From Streptomyces sp. TLI_105 (GTDB lineage: Bacteria; Actinomycetota; Actinomycetes; Streptomycetales; Streptomycetaceae): 64,000 bases of DNA. The position numbers and the translations under genes were made by a program. Under the pieces are notes generated by a model. That model did no database searches. It was given only the letters and a program-made list of their open reading frames with translations, and was not told the DNA's origin. Every line of letters starts with the position of its first letter. Position 1 is the stretch's first letter. The DNA lies in the NCBI RefSeq assembly GCF_900105415.1, contig NZ_FNSM01000001.1, positions 8,068,001 to 8,132,000 on the forward strand, in the 5' to 3' direction. Below, piece after piece: positions 56,763 through 64,000 of this stretch.

Positions 56763-58127
56763 TCACACCGCCGGCGCGAGCCCCAGATGCTCCCGCAGCG
56801 TCGTCCCCGTGTACGCCGTCCGGTACACGCCCCGCTCCTGGAGCTCCGGCACGAGCAGCTCCACGATGTCGTCGAGTCCGTCCGGCACCAGGTACGGCGA
56901 GACGTTGAAGCCGTCGACGGCGCCGTACCGGGCGAACCGGGCGAACTTCTCCGCGAGCCCGGCCGGGGTGCCGACGTGCCCGCGCTGCGGACCGAGCTCG
57001 ATGACCGTCTCGCGCAGCGACCAGCCGTTGGCGTCGGCCTTCGCCCGCCACTCGGCCACTACCTCCAGGGTTTCGCCCAGCTGGCGGGTGCCGAACTTCC
57101 CCCTGTCCTCGGCGACCACCGGATCCTCGGCGGGCAGCGGGCCGTCCGCGTCCCGCCCGGACAGGTCGAAGCCCCACAGCCGGCTCGCGATGCCCAGCGC
57201 GACGGCGGGCGTGACCTGTTCGAGGCGGACCCAACGGGCCTTCTCCTCCGCCTCCTTCTCGGTGGCCCCGATGACGATCTCCGTGCCCGGCAGGATCCGC
57301 AGGGCGTCCTCCCGCCGCCCGGCCGCCCGCAGCCGGCCCCGGATGTCCTCGGCGAAGGCCAGCGCGTCGTCGAAGTCCGTACCGTGCGCGGAGAAGATCA
57401 CGTCCGCGTTGCGGGCCGCGAAGTCCCGCCCCTCGCCGGAATCGCCCGCCTGGAAGATCACCGGATGCCCCTGCGCGCTGCGCGGCAGCGTCGGCGCCAG
57501 ATCGACGTCGAAGTGGTCGGTCCGCGACCGTACGCGTCCCACCGCACCCGGCACCGACCAGGACCGGGACTCGGCGGAACCGGCGACCGCGCCCTCCGCC
57601 CAGCCGTTCCACACGGCGCGCGCGACGGAGAGGAACTCCTCGGCGCGCCGGTAGCGGTCGGCGTGGTCGAGGAAGCCGCCCCGCCGGAAGTTCTCGCCGG
57701 TCCAGGCGTTGTGGGTGGTCACCACGTTCCAGCCGGCCCGGCCGCCGGAGAGCAGGTCGAGTCCCGCGAGCCGCCGGGCGAGGTCGCCGGGCTCGTTGAA
57801 GGTGGTGTTGGACGTGGAGACGAGACCGATCCGTTCGGTCGCGGCGGCGAGCGCCGACAGCTGGGTGATCGAGTCCGGGCGGCCGGCGACGTCCAGCTCG
57901 TGGATGCCGCCCTCCGACTCGCGCAGCCGCAGGCCGTCCCCGAGGAAGAACGCGTCGAAGAGTCCGCGCTCGGCGGTCCTGGCCACCCGCAGGAAGGACG
58001 CCGGATCGATCTGGGAACCGCTGGACGGGTCCGACCAGATCGTCCAGTGGTTGACGCCCTGGAAGAACACCCCGAAGTGCAGCTGGGCGTCCGGGCGCGG
58101 GACGTCGTTCACATCGGCGCGGGTCAT
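56763..58127 (-). CDS. LLM-class flavin-dependent monooxygenase (NtaA/SnaA/DszA family)
   Basis: 454 residues. The luciferase-like barrel shows GVFFQGVNHWTIWSDPSSGSQIDPASF, then ARTAERGLFDAFFLGDGL and the family stretch RAGWNVVTTHNAWTGENFRRGGFLDHADRY. Length and motifs match the NtaA/SnaA/DszA (nitrilotriacetate, sulfonate or dibenzothiophene) group, which uses reduced FMN from a separate reductase. The start overlaps the preceding LLM gene by 4 bp (ATGA). Likely substrate is an organosulfur or chelate compound. Confidence 0.9.
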   Translation of the reverse strand: MTRADVNDVPRPDAQLHFGVFFQGVNHWTIWSDPSSGSQIDPASFLRVARTAERGLFDAFFLGDGLRLRESEGGIHELDVAGRPDSITQLSALAAATERIGLVSTSNTTFNEPGDLARRLAGLDLLSGGRAGWNVVTTHNAWTGENFRRGGFLDHADRYRRAEEFLSVARAVWNGWAEGAVAGSAESRSWSVPGAVGRVRSRTDHFDVDLAPTLPRSAQGHPVIFQAGDSGEGRDFAARNADVIFSAHGTDFDDALAFAEDIRGRLRAAGRREDALRILPGTEIVIGATEKEAEEKARWVRLEQVTPAVALGIASRLWGFDLSGRDADGPLPAEDPVVAEDRGKFGTRQLGETLEVVAEWRAKADANGWSLRETVIELGPQRGHVGTPAGLAEKFARFARYGAVDGFNVSPYLVPDGLDDIVELLVPELQERGVYRTAYTGTTLREHLGLAPAV

Positions 58128-59245
58128 CGGATCTCCTCCCCGGCGAGCGCGGCGGCAGCGTCGGTCGTGAAGCGGCTGAGGGGCCGGGGGAGGCCCAGGG
58201 AGCTGCGCAGGGTGGTGCCCGGCAGCGGGCGCGCGGCGAGCCGCCGCACGAACAGTTCGGGCAGGACGAGACGGGAGAGCACCGCCAGGTCCTCGTCGAG
58301 GACGAGCGGCCGCAGCCGCACCCCGTCGACATGGCCGCCGAGCTCCGCCAGAAGATCCACGAGACCGGCCGCGGGCCCGGTGTACCGCAGCCGGTCCGGG
58401 TCGGCCTCCCAAGGGGAGTACCGCTCCAGGTCGGCGACCCGCTCCCGGGCCGTCTCGCCCGGGGTGTCGAGGGCGACCTCCAGCTCGGCGAAGGCGAGAG
58501 GTGCGCCCGCTGCCGCTGCCGCCTCGCCGGCCTCGGCCGGATCAGCCCCGCCGACCAGCGCCACATCGGCGAGGCCGGCCGGGACGAGACCCGGGTGGGC
58601 GAGGACCACGGGCCGGCCCTGCGGCGGGCGCGGCACGATTGACGGGCCCTTCACGGAGTACGTCTCTCCCGTGAAGTCGACGGCGTGGAGCCGCGACCGG
58701 TCCAGGTAGCGGCTGGTGGCCACCGACCGGATCACCGCGTCGTCCTCCCATGAGTCCCACAGGTCCCGTACGACTCGGAGGCCGTCGTGCGCCTCACGGG
58801 CGAGGGCGTCGGCACCCTCGACGACCGGCCGTCCCCAGGCGCGCGCGGCGGCCGGATCCTCCTCGACCCCCACGACCCAGCCGGCCCGGCCGGCCGAGAC
58901 GTGGTCGAGCGAGGCGAGCTGTGAGGAGACGTGGAACGGCTCGGCGTACGTGGTCGCCACGACCGGCGCCACACCGAGGACGCTCGTCGACGCGGCCACG
59001 AACGCGGCCCGCTCCACCGCGCCGATCCGGCCCACGGGACCGGTGCCGTTCCCGGAGCCGGGCGGCAGGATCGAGTCCTCCAGGGTGACCAGGGTGAACC
59101 CGGCGTTCTCGGCGACGGCCGCGACCCGGGCGAGCCGACGAGGGGCCAGCAGCTCGCCGGGGGAGTGGGCGGCACGGCGCCACGCGGCGGGATGGGCACC
59201 GTCGCCGTCGATCTCGACGGCCAGGTGCAGGGCAGGGCGGGGCAT
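58124..59245 (-). CDS. LLM-class flavin-dependent oxidoreductase
   Basis: 373 residues. Luciferase-like pattern: AVAENAGFTLVTLEDS, ERAAFVAASTSVLGVAPVVATTYAEPFHVSSQLASLDHVSAGRAGWVVG, which is typical of FMNH2-dependent monooxygenases. The C-terminus is longer and more divergent. It is translated first, with the second LLM gene overlapping its stop. A leader peptide with several Cys codons lies 115 bp upstream, pointing to control by cysteine supply. Confidence 0.9.
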   Translation of the reverse strand: MPRPALHLAVEIDGDGAHPAAWRRAAHSPGELLAPRRLARVAAVAENAGFTLVTLEDSILPPGSGNGTGPVGRIGAVERAAFVAASTSVLGVAPVVATTYAEPFHVSSQLASLDHVSAGRAGWVVGVEEDPAAARAWGRPVVEGADALAREAHDGLRVVRDLWDSWEDDAVIRSVATSRYLDRSRLHAVDFTGETYSVKGPSIVPRPPQGRPVVLAHPGLVPAGLADVALVGGADPAEAGEAAAAAGAPLAFAELEVALDTPGETARERVADLERYSPWEADPDRLRYTGPAAGLVDLLAELGGHVDGVRLRPLVLDEDLAVLSRLVLPELFVRRLAARPLPGTTLRSSLGLPRPLSRFTTDAAAALAGEEIR

Positions 59246-59359
59246 GGGAGTCCTTCCGAACGACAGGGACGCGCGACGGCACGGCAGCGGTGCGGGGCAC
59301 GGCTGCGGGGGACCGGGCGACGGGACGTCACGGGACGCGCGGACCCACGCGGGGCGGGG

Positions 59360-59479
59360 TCAGGCGCGGGGGGAAGGACAGATGGCCGAGGAGGTACGGC
59401 AGAAGTCGACGTGCCGGCGGCAGACCAGGCGGGCACGCGAACGGGCGGGGACATGCGTCACGGCGATCGTTGCGAGCAC
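59360..59479 (-). CDS. Conserved actinobacterial leader peptide (cysteine-type uORF)
   Basis: A 39-residue frame starts at GTG 59479 with a perfect GGGGGAGG site and ends at 59360. Its core reads LVCRRHVDFCRTSSAIC, close to the RRHVDL-C-R-x-S-S-A-I-C pattern of actinobacterial leader peptides before sulfur genes, with three Cys (20, 27, 34). In mycobacteria, related cysteine-rich leader ORFs act as cysteine-responsive attenuators. Here the operon downstream encodes flavin monooxygenases of the organosulfur type, which fits. The promoter TTGACA/TATGGT lies about 50 bp before it. Its size is below usual gene callers. Confidence 0.75.
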   Translation of the reverse strand: MLATIAVTHVPARSRARLVCRRHVDFCRTSSAICPSPRA

Positions 59480-59531
59480 GTGCGCCTCCCCCGGTTACGG
59501 TCCCGTCCGGGTGCGTGGACGGGGACGCCTC

Positions 59532-59562
59532 ACCATAGGCAGGCCGCCTTCCGCACTGTCAA
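59532..59562 (-). promoter_or_regulatory. Promoter of the leader peptide-LLM operon
   Basis: TTGACA (59562-59557) and TATGGT (59537-59532) on the minus strand, spacer 19 bp, about 50 bp before the leader peptide start. The consensus -35 is perfect; the spacing is slightly long. Confidence 0.6.
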
Positions 59563-59778
59563 GGCCGTCCCGACCGACGGGACGTCAGGACGGCGGAGGG
59601 GGAGGGGAGTCGGCCCGCCGGTCCCGGCCCGGTTTCCCGCCGGACGTCTGGTCCTGGCCCTGGTCCCGCCCCGCCCTCCGCTCCCCCTCGGGCCGGATCC
59701 CGTGTCAGACCCCGGGCTGACCGAAGGTCGGCCCGGGGACGGACGCGCGGGCCCCGCGCCGGCGCCTAGCGTGCCCCC
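59563..59778. other. Upstream region of the esterase gene
   Basis: 216 bp upstream of the secreted esterase and behind the LLM promoter. It is GC-rich, has no ORF with codon bias and no RNA signature, and should contain the esterase promoter, which I could not identify. Confidence 0.45.
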
Positions 59779-60957
59779 ATGATCCGATTCACCAGGGCGG
59801 CCGCGGCCGCCGTTCTCGTCTGCTCCCTCGCCTTACCCGCCGGTGTCGCCACGGCGGCCGGCCCGGCGACCGGCGCTCCGGCCGTCGCCGGTACGGCACA
59901 GGCGACCCGGGCCGCCACGCTGCCGGCGCCCACCGGACCGTACGCCGTCGGCAGCACGGTCCTGCCGCTCGTCGACCGCTCCCGTACCGACCCCTGGGTA
60001 CCCACCGCCGACGGCCGGGCGCTCATGGTCACGCTGCACTACCCGGCCGCCCACCCCGGCGGCGGCCGCCCCGCCCCGTACGCCACGCAGGAGGAGGCGC
60101 GGCTGCTCGCCGAGCAGCTCGGGCCCGGGGTCTCCGGTGACGTGCTGGCCCGCACCCGCACCCACAGCAGGACCGGCGTCAGGCCCGCGCCCGGCCGGCA
60201 CCCCCTGGTGCTGCTCTCGCCGGGCTTCAGCGTCTCCCGCTGGACGCTCACCCACCTCGCCGAGGACCTCGCCTCGCGGGGGTACGTCGTGGCCTCCGTC
60301 GACCACGCCTACGAGTCGTTCGGGATCAGCCTTCCCGGCGGCCGCACCCTCACCTGCGTCGCCTGCACGGCCCTCGACGGGGGCGGGGTGCACGGCAGTG
60401 TGGTCACCTCCACGCGCGCCGCGGACATGCGGTACGTCCTGGACCGGCTGACCGGGCCCGAGCCCGTCTGGCGGTACGCCGACGTGATCGACGCCCGCCG
60501 CGTCGGCATGGCCGGCCACTCCATCGGCGGGGCGAGCGCGGCCTCCGCCATGGTGGCCGATCCGCGGATCGACGCCGGGATCAACATGGACGGCTCCTTC
60601 TGGGAGGACCTCCCGGCGGAGGGACTGCGGGGCCGCCCGTTCCTGATGCTCGGAACCCACGACAGCATGCACCTGCCCGGCGGGAAGGACACCAGCTGGG
60701 ACCGGGCGTGGACCGCGCTCGACGGCTGGAAGCGCTGGATCACGGTCGCCGGATCCGAACACTTCACCTTCTCCGACGGCCCCGTGATCTCACGTCACTT
60801 CGGACTGCCCCAGCCCGAGCTGCCCGCCGACCGGGCCGTCACCGTCACCCGGACCTACGTCGCGGCCTTCTTCGACCAGCACCTGCGCGGGATACCGCGC
60901 CCGGTCCTCGACGGCCCGACGCCCGAGAACCCGGAGGTCCACTTCCAGCACCGCTGA
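59779..60957 (+). CDS. Secreted PAF-acetylhydrolase-like esterase/lipase
   Basis: 392 residues with a Sec signal peptide (VLVCSLALPAGVATA, cleavage about 27). The nucleophile is in GHSIGGASAA (about 245), a further acidic residue in LGTHDSMHLPGG, and a His in GSEHFTFSD (about 330). The arrangement matches the PAF-acetylhydrolase (PF03403) and Streptomyces lipase family. It likely cleaves short acyl esters outside the cell. The pair of Cys (CVACTA, about 194) may form a disulfide. Confidence 0.88.
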   Translation: MIRFTRAAAAAVLVCSLALPAGVATAAGPATGAPAVAGTAQATRAATLPAPTGPYAVGSTVLPLVDRSRTDPWVPTADGRALMVTLHYPAAHPGGGRPAPYATQEEARLLAEQLGPGVSGDVLARTRTHSRTGVRPAPGRHPLVLLSPGFSVSRWTLTHLAEDLASRGYVVASVDHAYESFGISLPGGRTLTCVACTALDGGGVHGSVVTSTRAADMRYVLDRLTGPEPVWRYADVIDARRVGMAGHSIGGASAASAMVADPRIDAGINMDGSFWEDLPAEGLRGRPFLMLGTHDSMHLPGGKDTSWDRAWTALDGWKRWITVAGSEHFTFSDGPVISRHFGLPQPELPADRAVTVTRTYVAAFFDQHLRGIPRPVLDGPTPENPEVHFQHR

Positions 60958-60975
60958 GCCGCTCCCGGGCGGGGG

Positions 60976-61560
60976 TCAGGAGCGGTACGGGGTGTTCGCC
61001 TCCGCCCAGTCGGCCAGCGCCCGCGCGCACTCGGCGACGGATTCACGCCAGGTGCGCGCGGCACCGTCGCCGGCCTCGTCGCTGACGTGCTTCACGATGC
61101 GCAGCGGCACCCCGGCGAGCTCCGCCGCCGCGGCGAGCGCGTACCCCTCCATGTCCACCAGCGGCGCCCGCTCGGCGAGCCGGGCGCGCGCCGCCTCGTC
61201 CGAGACGAACGTGTCGCCGGTGGCCAGGACCACGTCACCGCCGTCCGGCAGCGTCAGCGGAGCGCCGTACGTCTCGCCGGTCAGCGTGGCGAGCAGCTCG
61301 CCGTCGAGGTCGTGCTGCACCACCGTGCCGATGACGTGCGTCCCGGTCCAGCCCGGCCGCAGGGCCCCGGCCGTCCCGAGGTTCACGATCCCGGACGGCC
61401 GCGGGCCCCGGCCGAGGACGGTGGCGAGCGCGGTCGCCGCGTTCACCTTGCCCATGCCGGTGAGCAGGACGGGCAGCTCCGTGTCGAGGAACTGCGCCTC
61501 CTCCTTGACGGCGAGGACGAGCAGGGGGCGGTCGGCCGTGATCTCTCCCAAGAGTTCCAT
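60976..61560 (-). CDS. MTA/SAH nucleosidase
   Basis: 194 residues from ATG 61560 (GTG 61569 is an alternative). The PNP/UDP phosphorylase fold is indicated by VKEEAQFLDTELPVLLTGMGKVNAA (catalytic Glu near 20), GIVNLGTAGAL and GDTFVSDEAARARLAERAPLVDMEGYALAAAAELAGVP with the purine/ribose contact Glu (VDMEG, about 142). It splits methylthioadenosine or S-adenosylhomocysteine to adenine and a sugar. Length is a little short for the family (~230), so some substrate loop may be trimmed. Confidence 0.88.
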   Translation of the reverse strand: MELLGEITADRPLLVLAVKEEAQFLDTELPVLLTGMGKVNAATALATVLGRGPRPSGIVNLGTAGALRPGWTGTHVIGTVVQHDLDGELLATLTGETYGAPLTLPDGGDVVLATGDTFVSDEAARARLAERAPLVDMEGYALAAAAELAGVPLRIVKHVSDEAGDGAARTWRESVAECARALADWAEANTPYRS

Positions 61561-61609
61561 GGGGGCCACGCTAGTTCGAGGGGCCGTCCGTCGTACAACC
61601 GGGCGGCCC

Positions 61610-61819
61610 TCAGCCCAGGGAAAGGCCCTGCTCCGCGAGCGCCTCGCTCAGCACGCGCAGGGCCTTCGGCCCCACGCCGTGCAGCACGGCCAGCTCGGCG
61701 GCGGGCACGCCGGCGAGCTGAGCGAGCCGGGTGTACCCGGCGGTGACGAGCGCGCGGGTCGCGGGCGCGCCGATTCCCCGGGGGAGGTCCGTCTCGGGCC
61801 GGTCGGATCCGTCTGCCAT
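61610..61819 (-). CDS. Helix-hairpin-helix protein
   Basis: 69 residues. GIGAPATRALVTAGYTRLAQLAGVPAAELAVLHGVGPKALRVL is a pair of HhH turns (GIGAPAT, HGVGPKAL) as found at the C-terminus of RNA polymerase alpha and many DNA-binding proteins. It likely binds DNA or a partner protein. No start-site Shine-Dalgarno is seen. It is preceded by the VWA gene and followed by the nucleosidase, but need not be co-transcribed. Confidence 0.75.
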   Translation of the reverse strand: MADGSDRPETDLPRGIGAPATRALVTAGYTRLAQLAGVPAAELAVLHGVGPKALRVLSEALAEQGLSLG

Positions 61820-61889
61820 GGAGCGATCGTGCCACAGGGGCGGAGCGGCAGGCCGGTCGACGGCGCGGCGGCCGGCGGCGGGCCCCCCG

Positions 61890-63398
61890 TCACACCGGGA
61901 GCAGCCGGCCGATCAGCTCCCCCAGCTGGCGGGCGTTGCGGCACGGGCGCATCTCCACGAGCTCGGCGTAGGCCGGGGCCACCGAGTCGCCCGTCCCCCA
62001 GAGCGAGGGCTGCTCGGGGTTGAGCCAGTGGACCCGGCGCGCGCGGTCCGCGACGAGACGCAGCGCCGCCGGATTCGGATCGGCACCGTTGGTGCGGGCG
62101 TCGCCGAGGACGAAGACGACCGTGCGCGGGCCGACCGCCTCCGCGTACCGCTCGGCGAACTCCCCGAGCGCCGTCCCGTAGTCGCTCTGCCCGTGCCACC
62201 CCGTGAGCTCCGCCTCCGCGAGGATGCGGTCGCCGAGCCCCGCCGGGTCGGCCGCGCCCCGCGCGATCAGCCCGGTCACCTCGTCCACCCGGTTGACGAA
62301 GGCGAAGACCCGCACACGGCTGAACTGGTCGTGCAAGGCCTGCACCAGCAGCATCGTGAACTGCGCGAAACCGGCCACCGAGCCCGACACGTCACACAGC
62401 AGGACCAGTTCGGGACGCCGGGGACGGCGCCGTCGCAGGACCGGGCGCACCGGCACGCCCCCGGTCGACAGCGAGCCGCGCAGAGTCCGCCGCAGATCGA
62501 TCTCTCCGCGCGCCGCCCGGCGCCGCCGCGCCGCGAGCCGGGTGGCCAGCTTCCGCGCCAGCGGCCGTACCGTACGCCGCAACTCGTCCAGCTGCGCCCG
62601 TCCGGCCAGCAGGAAGTCCACGCTGTCCGCCGTCCCCGCGACCGCCCGCCGCGCGACCCGGTCACGGCCCTGCCGCTCGGCGACGCGCCGCCGGGCCTCG
62701 GTCCGCACGCGCTCCCGGAAGGCCTCGATGCGCCGCCGGATCTCGTCGTCGAGCAGCCGCTCGGTGAACTCGGGGTCATCGTCCGTGGCCGTCGCGCGCA
62801 GCCGCTCGCGCACCCGGGCGAGCAGCGTCTCGGGGCGCAGCCGGGAGAGCGTCTGGTACGAGGACCAGCCGTCCGACTCCGGACCGGAGCCGTAGCCGCC
62901 GAACCCGCCCACCGCCTCGGCGGCCAGCCGGTCGAGTGCGGCGCCGTCTCCGGCGGTGAGGGCCTCGGCGAGCCGGTCCCGCAGCGCGGCGAGGCCCGCG
63001 GGCGTGTTCTCGTACGCCTCGGCCGGGCCGGGAGCGGCGCCCAGCGGGAAGTACAGGTCGAAGACCTGGTCGAACACCGTCCGTTGGCCCTCTCCGTGGA
63101 GCAGCGTCGCCGCCAGCGCCTCCCGGACCCGCTCCCGTTCGGTGAAGCCGACGGCTTCGAGGGCCAGTCCCGCGTCCACGGTCTCCCCGGTCCCGATTCC
63201 GAACCCGTGGGCGCGCAGCGTCGAGACGAGCCCGGTGAGCCGCACCACGGCCCCGGCGGCGGCCGCCGGGCGGTCCGTGCCGGCGAGGCTCGCCCCGGCC
63301 CCGGACCCGGCGTCCGCCGGGCGGTCCGTGCGGGCCGGGCCGACCCCGGCCGCAGCCCCGTCCCTGTCCGCCGGGCCGTCCTTGTCCGCCGGGCTCAC
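61890..63398 (-). CDS. VWA-domain protein (CoxE-like)
   Basis: 502 residues from GTG 63398. The C-terminal half has a von Willebrand A domain with the metal-ion site D-V-S-G-S (DVSGSVAGF, about 333), followed by TGWHGQSDYGTALGEFAERY. The N-terminal half is an alpha-helical Arg-rich region (ERLRATATDDDPEFTERLLDDEIRRRIEAF). CoxE-type VWA proteins act with MoxR AAA ATPases in assembling metal centres or activating enzymes. The start overlaps the stop of the ATPase gene (GTGA), so the two make one complex. Confidence 0.92.
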   Translation of the reverse strand: MSPADKDGPADRDGAAAGVGPARTDRPADAGSGAGASLAGTDRPAAAAGAVVRLTGLVSTLRAHGFGIGTGETVDAGLALEAVGFTERERVREALAATLLHGEGQRTVFDQVFDLYFPLGAAPGPAEAYENTPAGLAALRDRLAEALTAGDGAALDRLAAEAVGGFGGYGSGPESDGWSSYQTLSRLRPETLLARVRERLRATATDDDPEFTERLLDDEIRRRIEAFRERVRTEARRRVAERQGRDRVARRAVAGTADSVDFLLAGRAQLDELRRTVRPLARKLATRLAARRRRAARGEIDLRRTLRGSLSTGGVPVRPVLRRRRPRRPELVLLCDVSGSVAGFAQFTMLLVQALHDQFSRVRVFAFVNRVDEVTGLIARGAADPAGLGDRILAEAELTGWHGQSDYGTALGEFAERYAEAVGPRTVVFVLGDARTNGADPNPAALRLVADRARRVHWLNPEQPSLWGTGDSVAPAYAELVEMRPCRNARQLGELIGRLLPV

Positions 63399-64000
63399 AC
63401 CGTGTCCAGGTCGAGCTTGGCCGCCGCCTTCACGATGTCCTCCTGGTGCTTGAGGAGGACGCCGAGGGTCTCCCGTACGACCCCTTCGTCCAGCCGGTCC
63501 GCGCCGAGCGCGAGCAGCGTGCGGGCCCAGTCGATCGTCTCCGACACGGACGGCACCTTCCGCAGGTCCATCGCCCGCAGCGCCCCCACGACCCGTACGA
63601 CGGACGCGGCGAGTTCGGCGTCGAGGCCGGGGACCTTGAGGGTCACGATCCTGCGCTCCAGCTCCTCCTCGGGGAAACCGATGTGCAGGAAGAGACAGCG
63701 GCGGCGCAGCGCCTCGGACAGCTCACGGCTGGCGTTCGAGGTGAGCACGGTGAACGGCCGCCGCGTCGCCGTGATCGTGCCGAGCTCGGGCACGGTCACC
63801 TGGAAGTCGCCGAGCACCTCGAGGAGCAGCCCCTCCACCTCGACGTCGGCCTTGTCGGTCTCGTCGACGAGCAGCACCGTCGGCTCCTCGGAGCGGATCG
63901 CGGTGAGCAGCGGCCGGGGGAGCAGGAACTCCTCGCCGAAGATGTCCGTCCGCGTCTCGTCCCAGGACTCGCCCCGCCCGGCCGTGATGCGCAGCAGCTG
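63395..64000 (-). CDS. MoxR-family AAA ATPase, partial (5' end off window)
   Basis: About 200 codons up to the window end, in phase. MLLVDETDKADVEVEGLLLEVLGD is the Walker B and following Glu/Lys region of MoxR ATPases (the usual Glu reads DETDKAD); TVLTSNASRELSEALRRRCLFLHIGFP contains sensor 1 and the arginine finger. The Walker A motif lies beyond the window. With the VWA protein it forms a chaperone-like pair that matures or loads metal in an unknown partner. The last base matches codon phase. Confidence 0.93.
   Translation of the reverse strand, partial: QLLRITAGRGESWDETRTDIFGEEFLLPRPLLTAIRSEEPTVLLVDETDKADVEVEGLLLEVLGDFQVTVPELGTITATRRPFTVLTSNASRELSEALRRRCLFLHIGFPEEELERRIVTLKVPGLDAELAASVVRVVGALRAMDLRKVPSVSETIDWARTLLALGADRLDEGVVRETLGVLLKHQEDIVKAAAKLDLDTV

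Noticed and set aside
54910..58566. Long minus-strand frame of over 1200 codons across the CocE-type gene and LLM genes
   Set aside because: It runs antisense or out of frame over genes with clear catalytic motifs and shows no motif of its own.
1..64000. tRNA, rRNA, CRISPR, insertion sequence or prophage signals
   Set aside because: No tRNA cloverleaf, no spaced direct repeats of CRISPR type and no transposase or integrase motif was seen anywhere in the window.

Overview
The window is a 64 kb stretch of chromosome from a high-GC actinomycete, almost certainly a Streptomyces. Codon third positions are nearly always G or C, GTG starts are common, and it carries a conservon (histidine kinase, roadblock protein, DUF742 protein, GTPase) plus several families typical of streptomycetes. 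I see no tRNA, rRNA, insertion sequence, prophage, CRISPR array or biosynthetic cluster. It reads as accessory core chromosome, packed with small regulator-plus-target units.

Layout. 1-13 kb: a partial GAF-domain regulator, folD under a ZTP riboswitch, a septum-formation-like membrane protein, a SNF2 helicase coupled to a SWIM zinc-finger protein, a fatty acid desaturase, a MOSC protein, a secreted esterase, two unknown proteins and a methyltransferase. 13-19.3 kb: an MHYT membrane sensor, a complete conservon (cvnA-D) and an orphan second roadblock protein. 19.4-23.7 kb: a DUF6397-like protein behind two DnaA boxes, an ATP-dependent DNA ligase and a polysaccharide deacetylase lipoprotein, followed by a candidate structured small RNA with an ECF-type promoter and a strong terminator. 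23.7-27.7 kb, minus strand: an SHOCT membrane protein, an unknown membrane protein with a missing start, nsrR, hmp and a 5'-truncated MreB-like remnant. 27.9-32.5 kb: small stress-type proteins, a peroxiredoxin, a PadR/SRPBCC pair, an L,D-transpeptidase and a frameshifted CU044_2847-type gene. 32.4-38.3 kb: a polyamine-type ABC importer (potA-D order A, D, B, C) divergent from a GntR/FCD regulator and a PDC/Cache-domain protein. 38.3-48 kb: dienelactone hydrolase, TOPRIM protein, an MFS/cupin operon with a LysR regulator, an M20 peptidase, aidB with its TetR regulator, hemerythrin, and a TMEM165/GDT1 transporter behind a manganese (yybP-ykoY) riboswitch. 48-54.6 kb: TetR/MFS efflux pair, a SpoIIE-type phosphatase, and an APC permease/nitrilase operon with a divergent TetR. 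54.8-64 kb: a frameshifted CocE-type hydrolase, two flavin-dependent (LLM) monooxygenases preceded by a short leader peptide of the conserved actinobacterial cysteine type, a secreted PAF-acetylhydrolase-like esterase, an MTA/SAH nucleosidase, a helix-hairpin-helix protein and a VWA/MoxR pair that runs off the end.

Most notable are the RNA-level and small regulatory elements: two well-supported riboswitches (ZTP before folD, with an anti-Shine-Dalgarno switch; Mn2+ before the TMEM165 gene), a cysteine-rich leader peptide before sulfur-type monooxygenases, a candidate ~110-nt structured RNA, NsrR operators around nsrR-hmp and several palindromic operators next to their TetR or LysR genes. Three genes look broken or mis-assembled: a G4 slip in the CU044_2847-like gene, a C7 slip in the CocE-type gene, and the start-less membrane protein upstream of nsrR. 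All functional statements come from reading motifs by eye; no database search was run.
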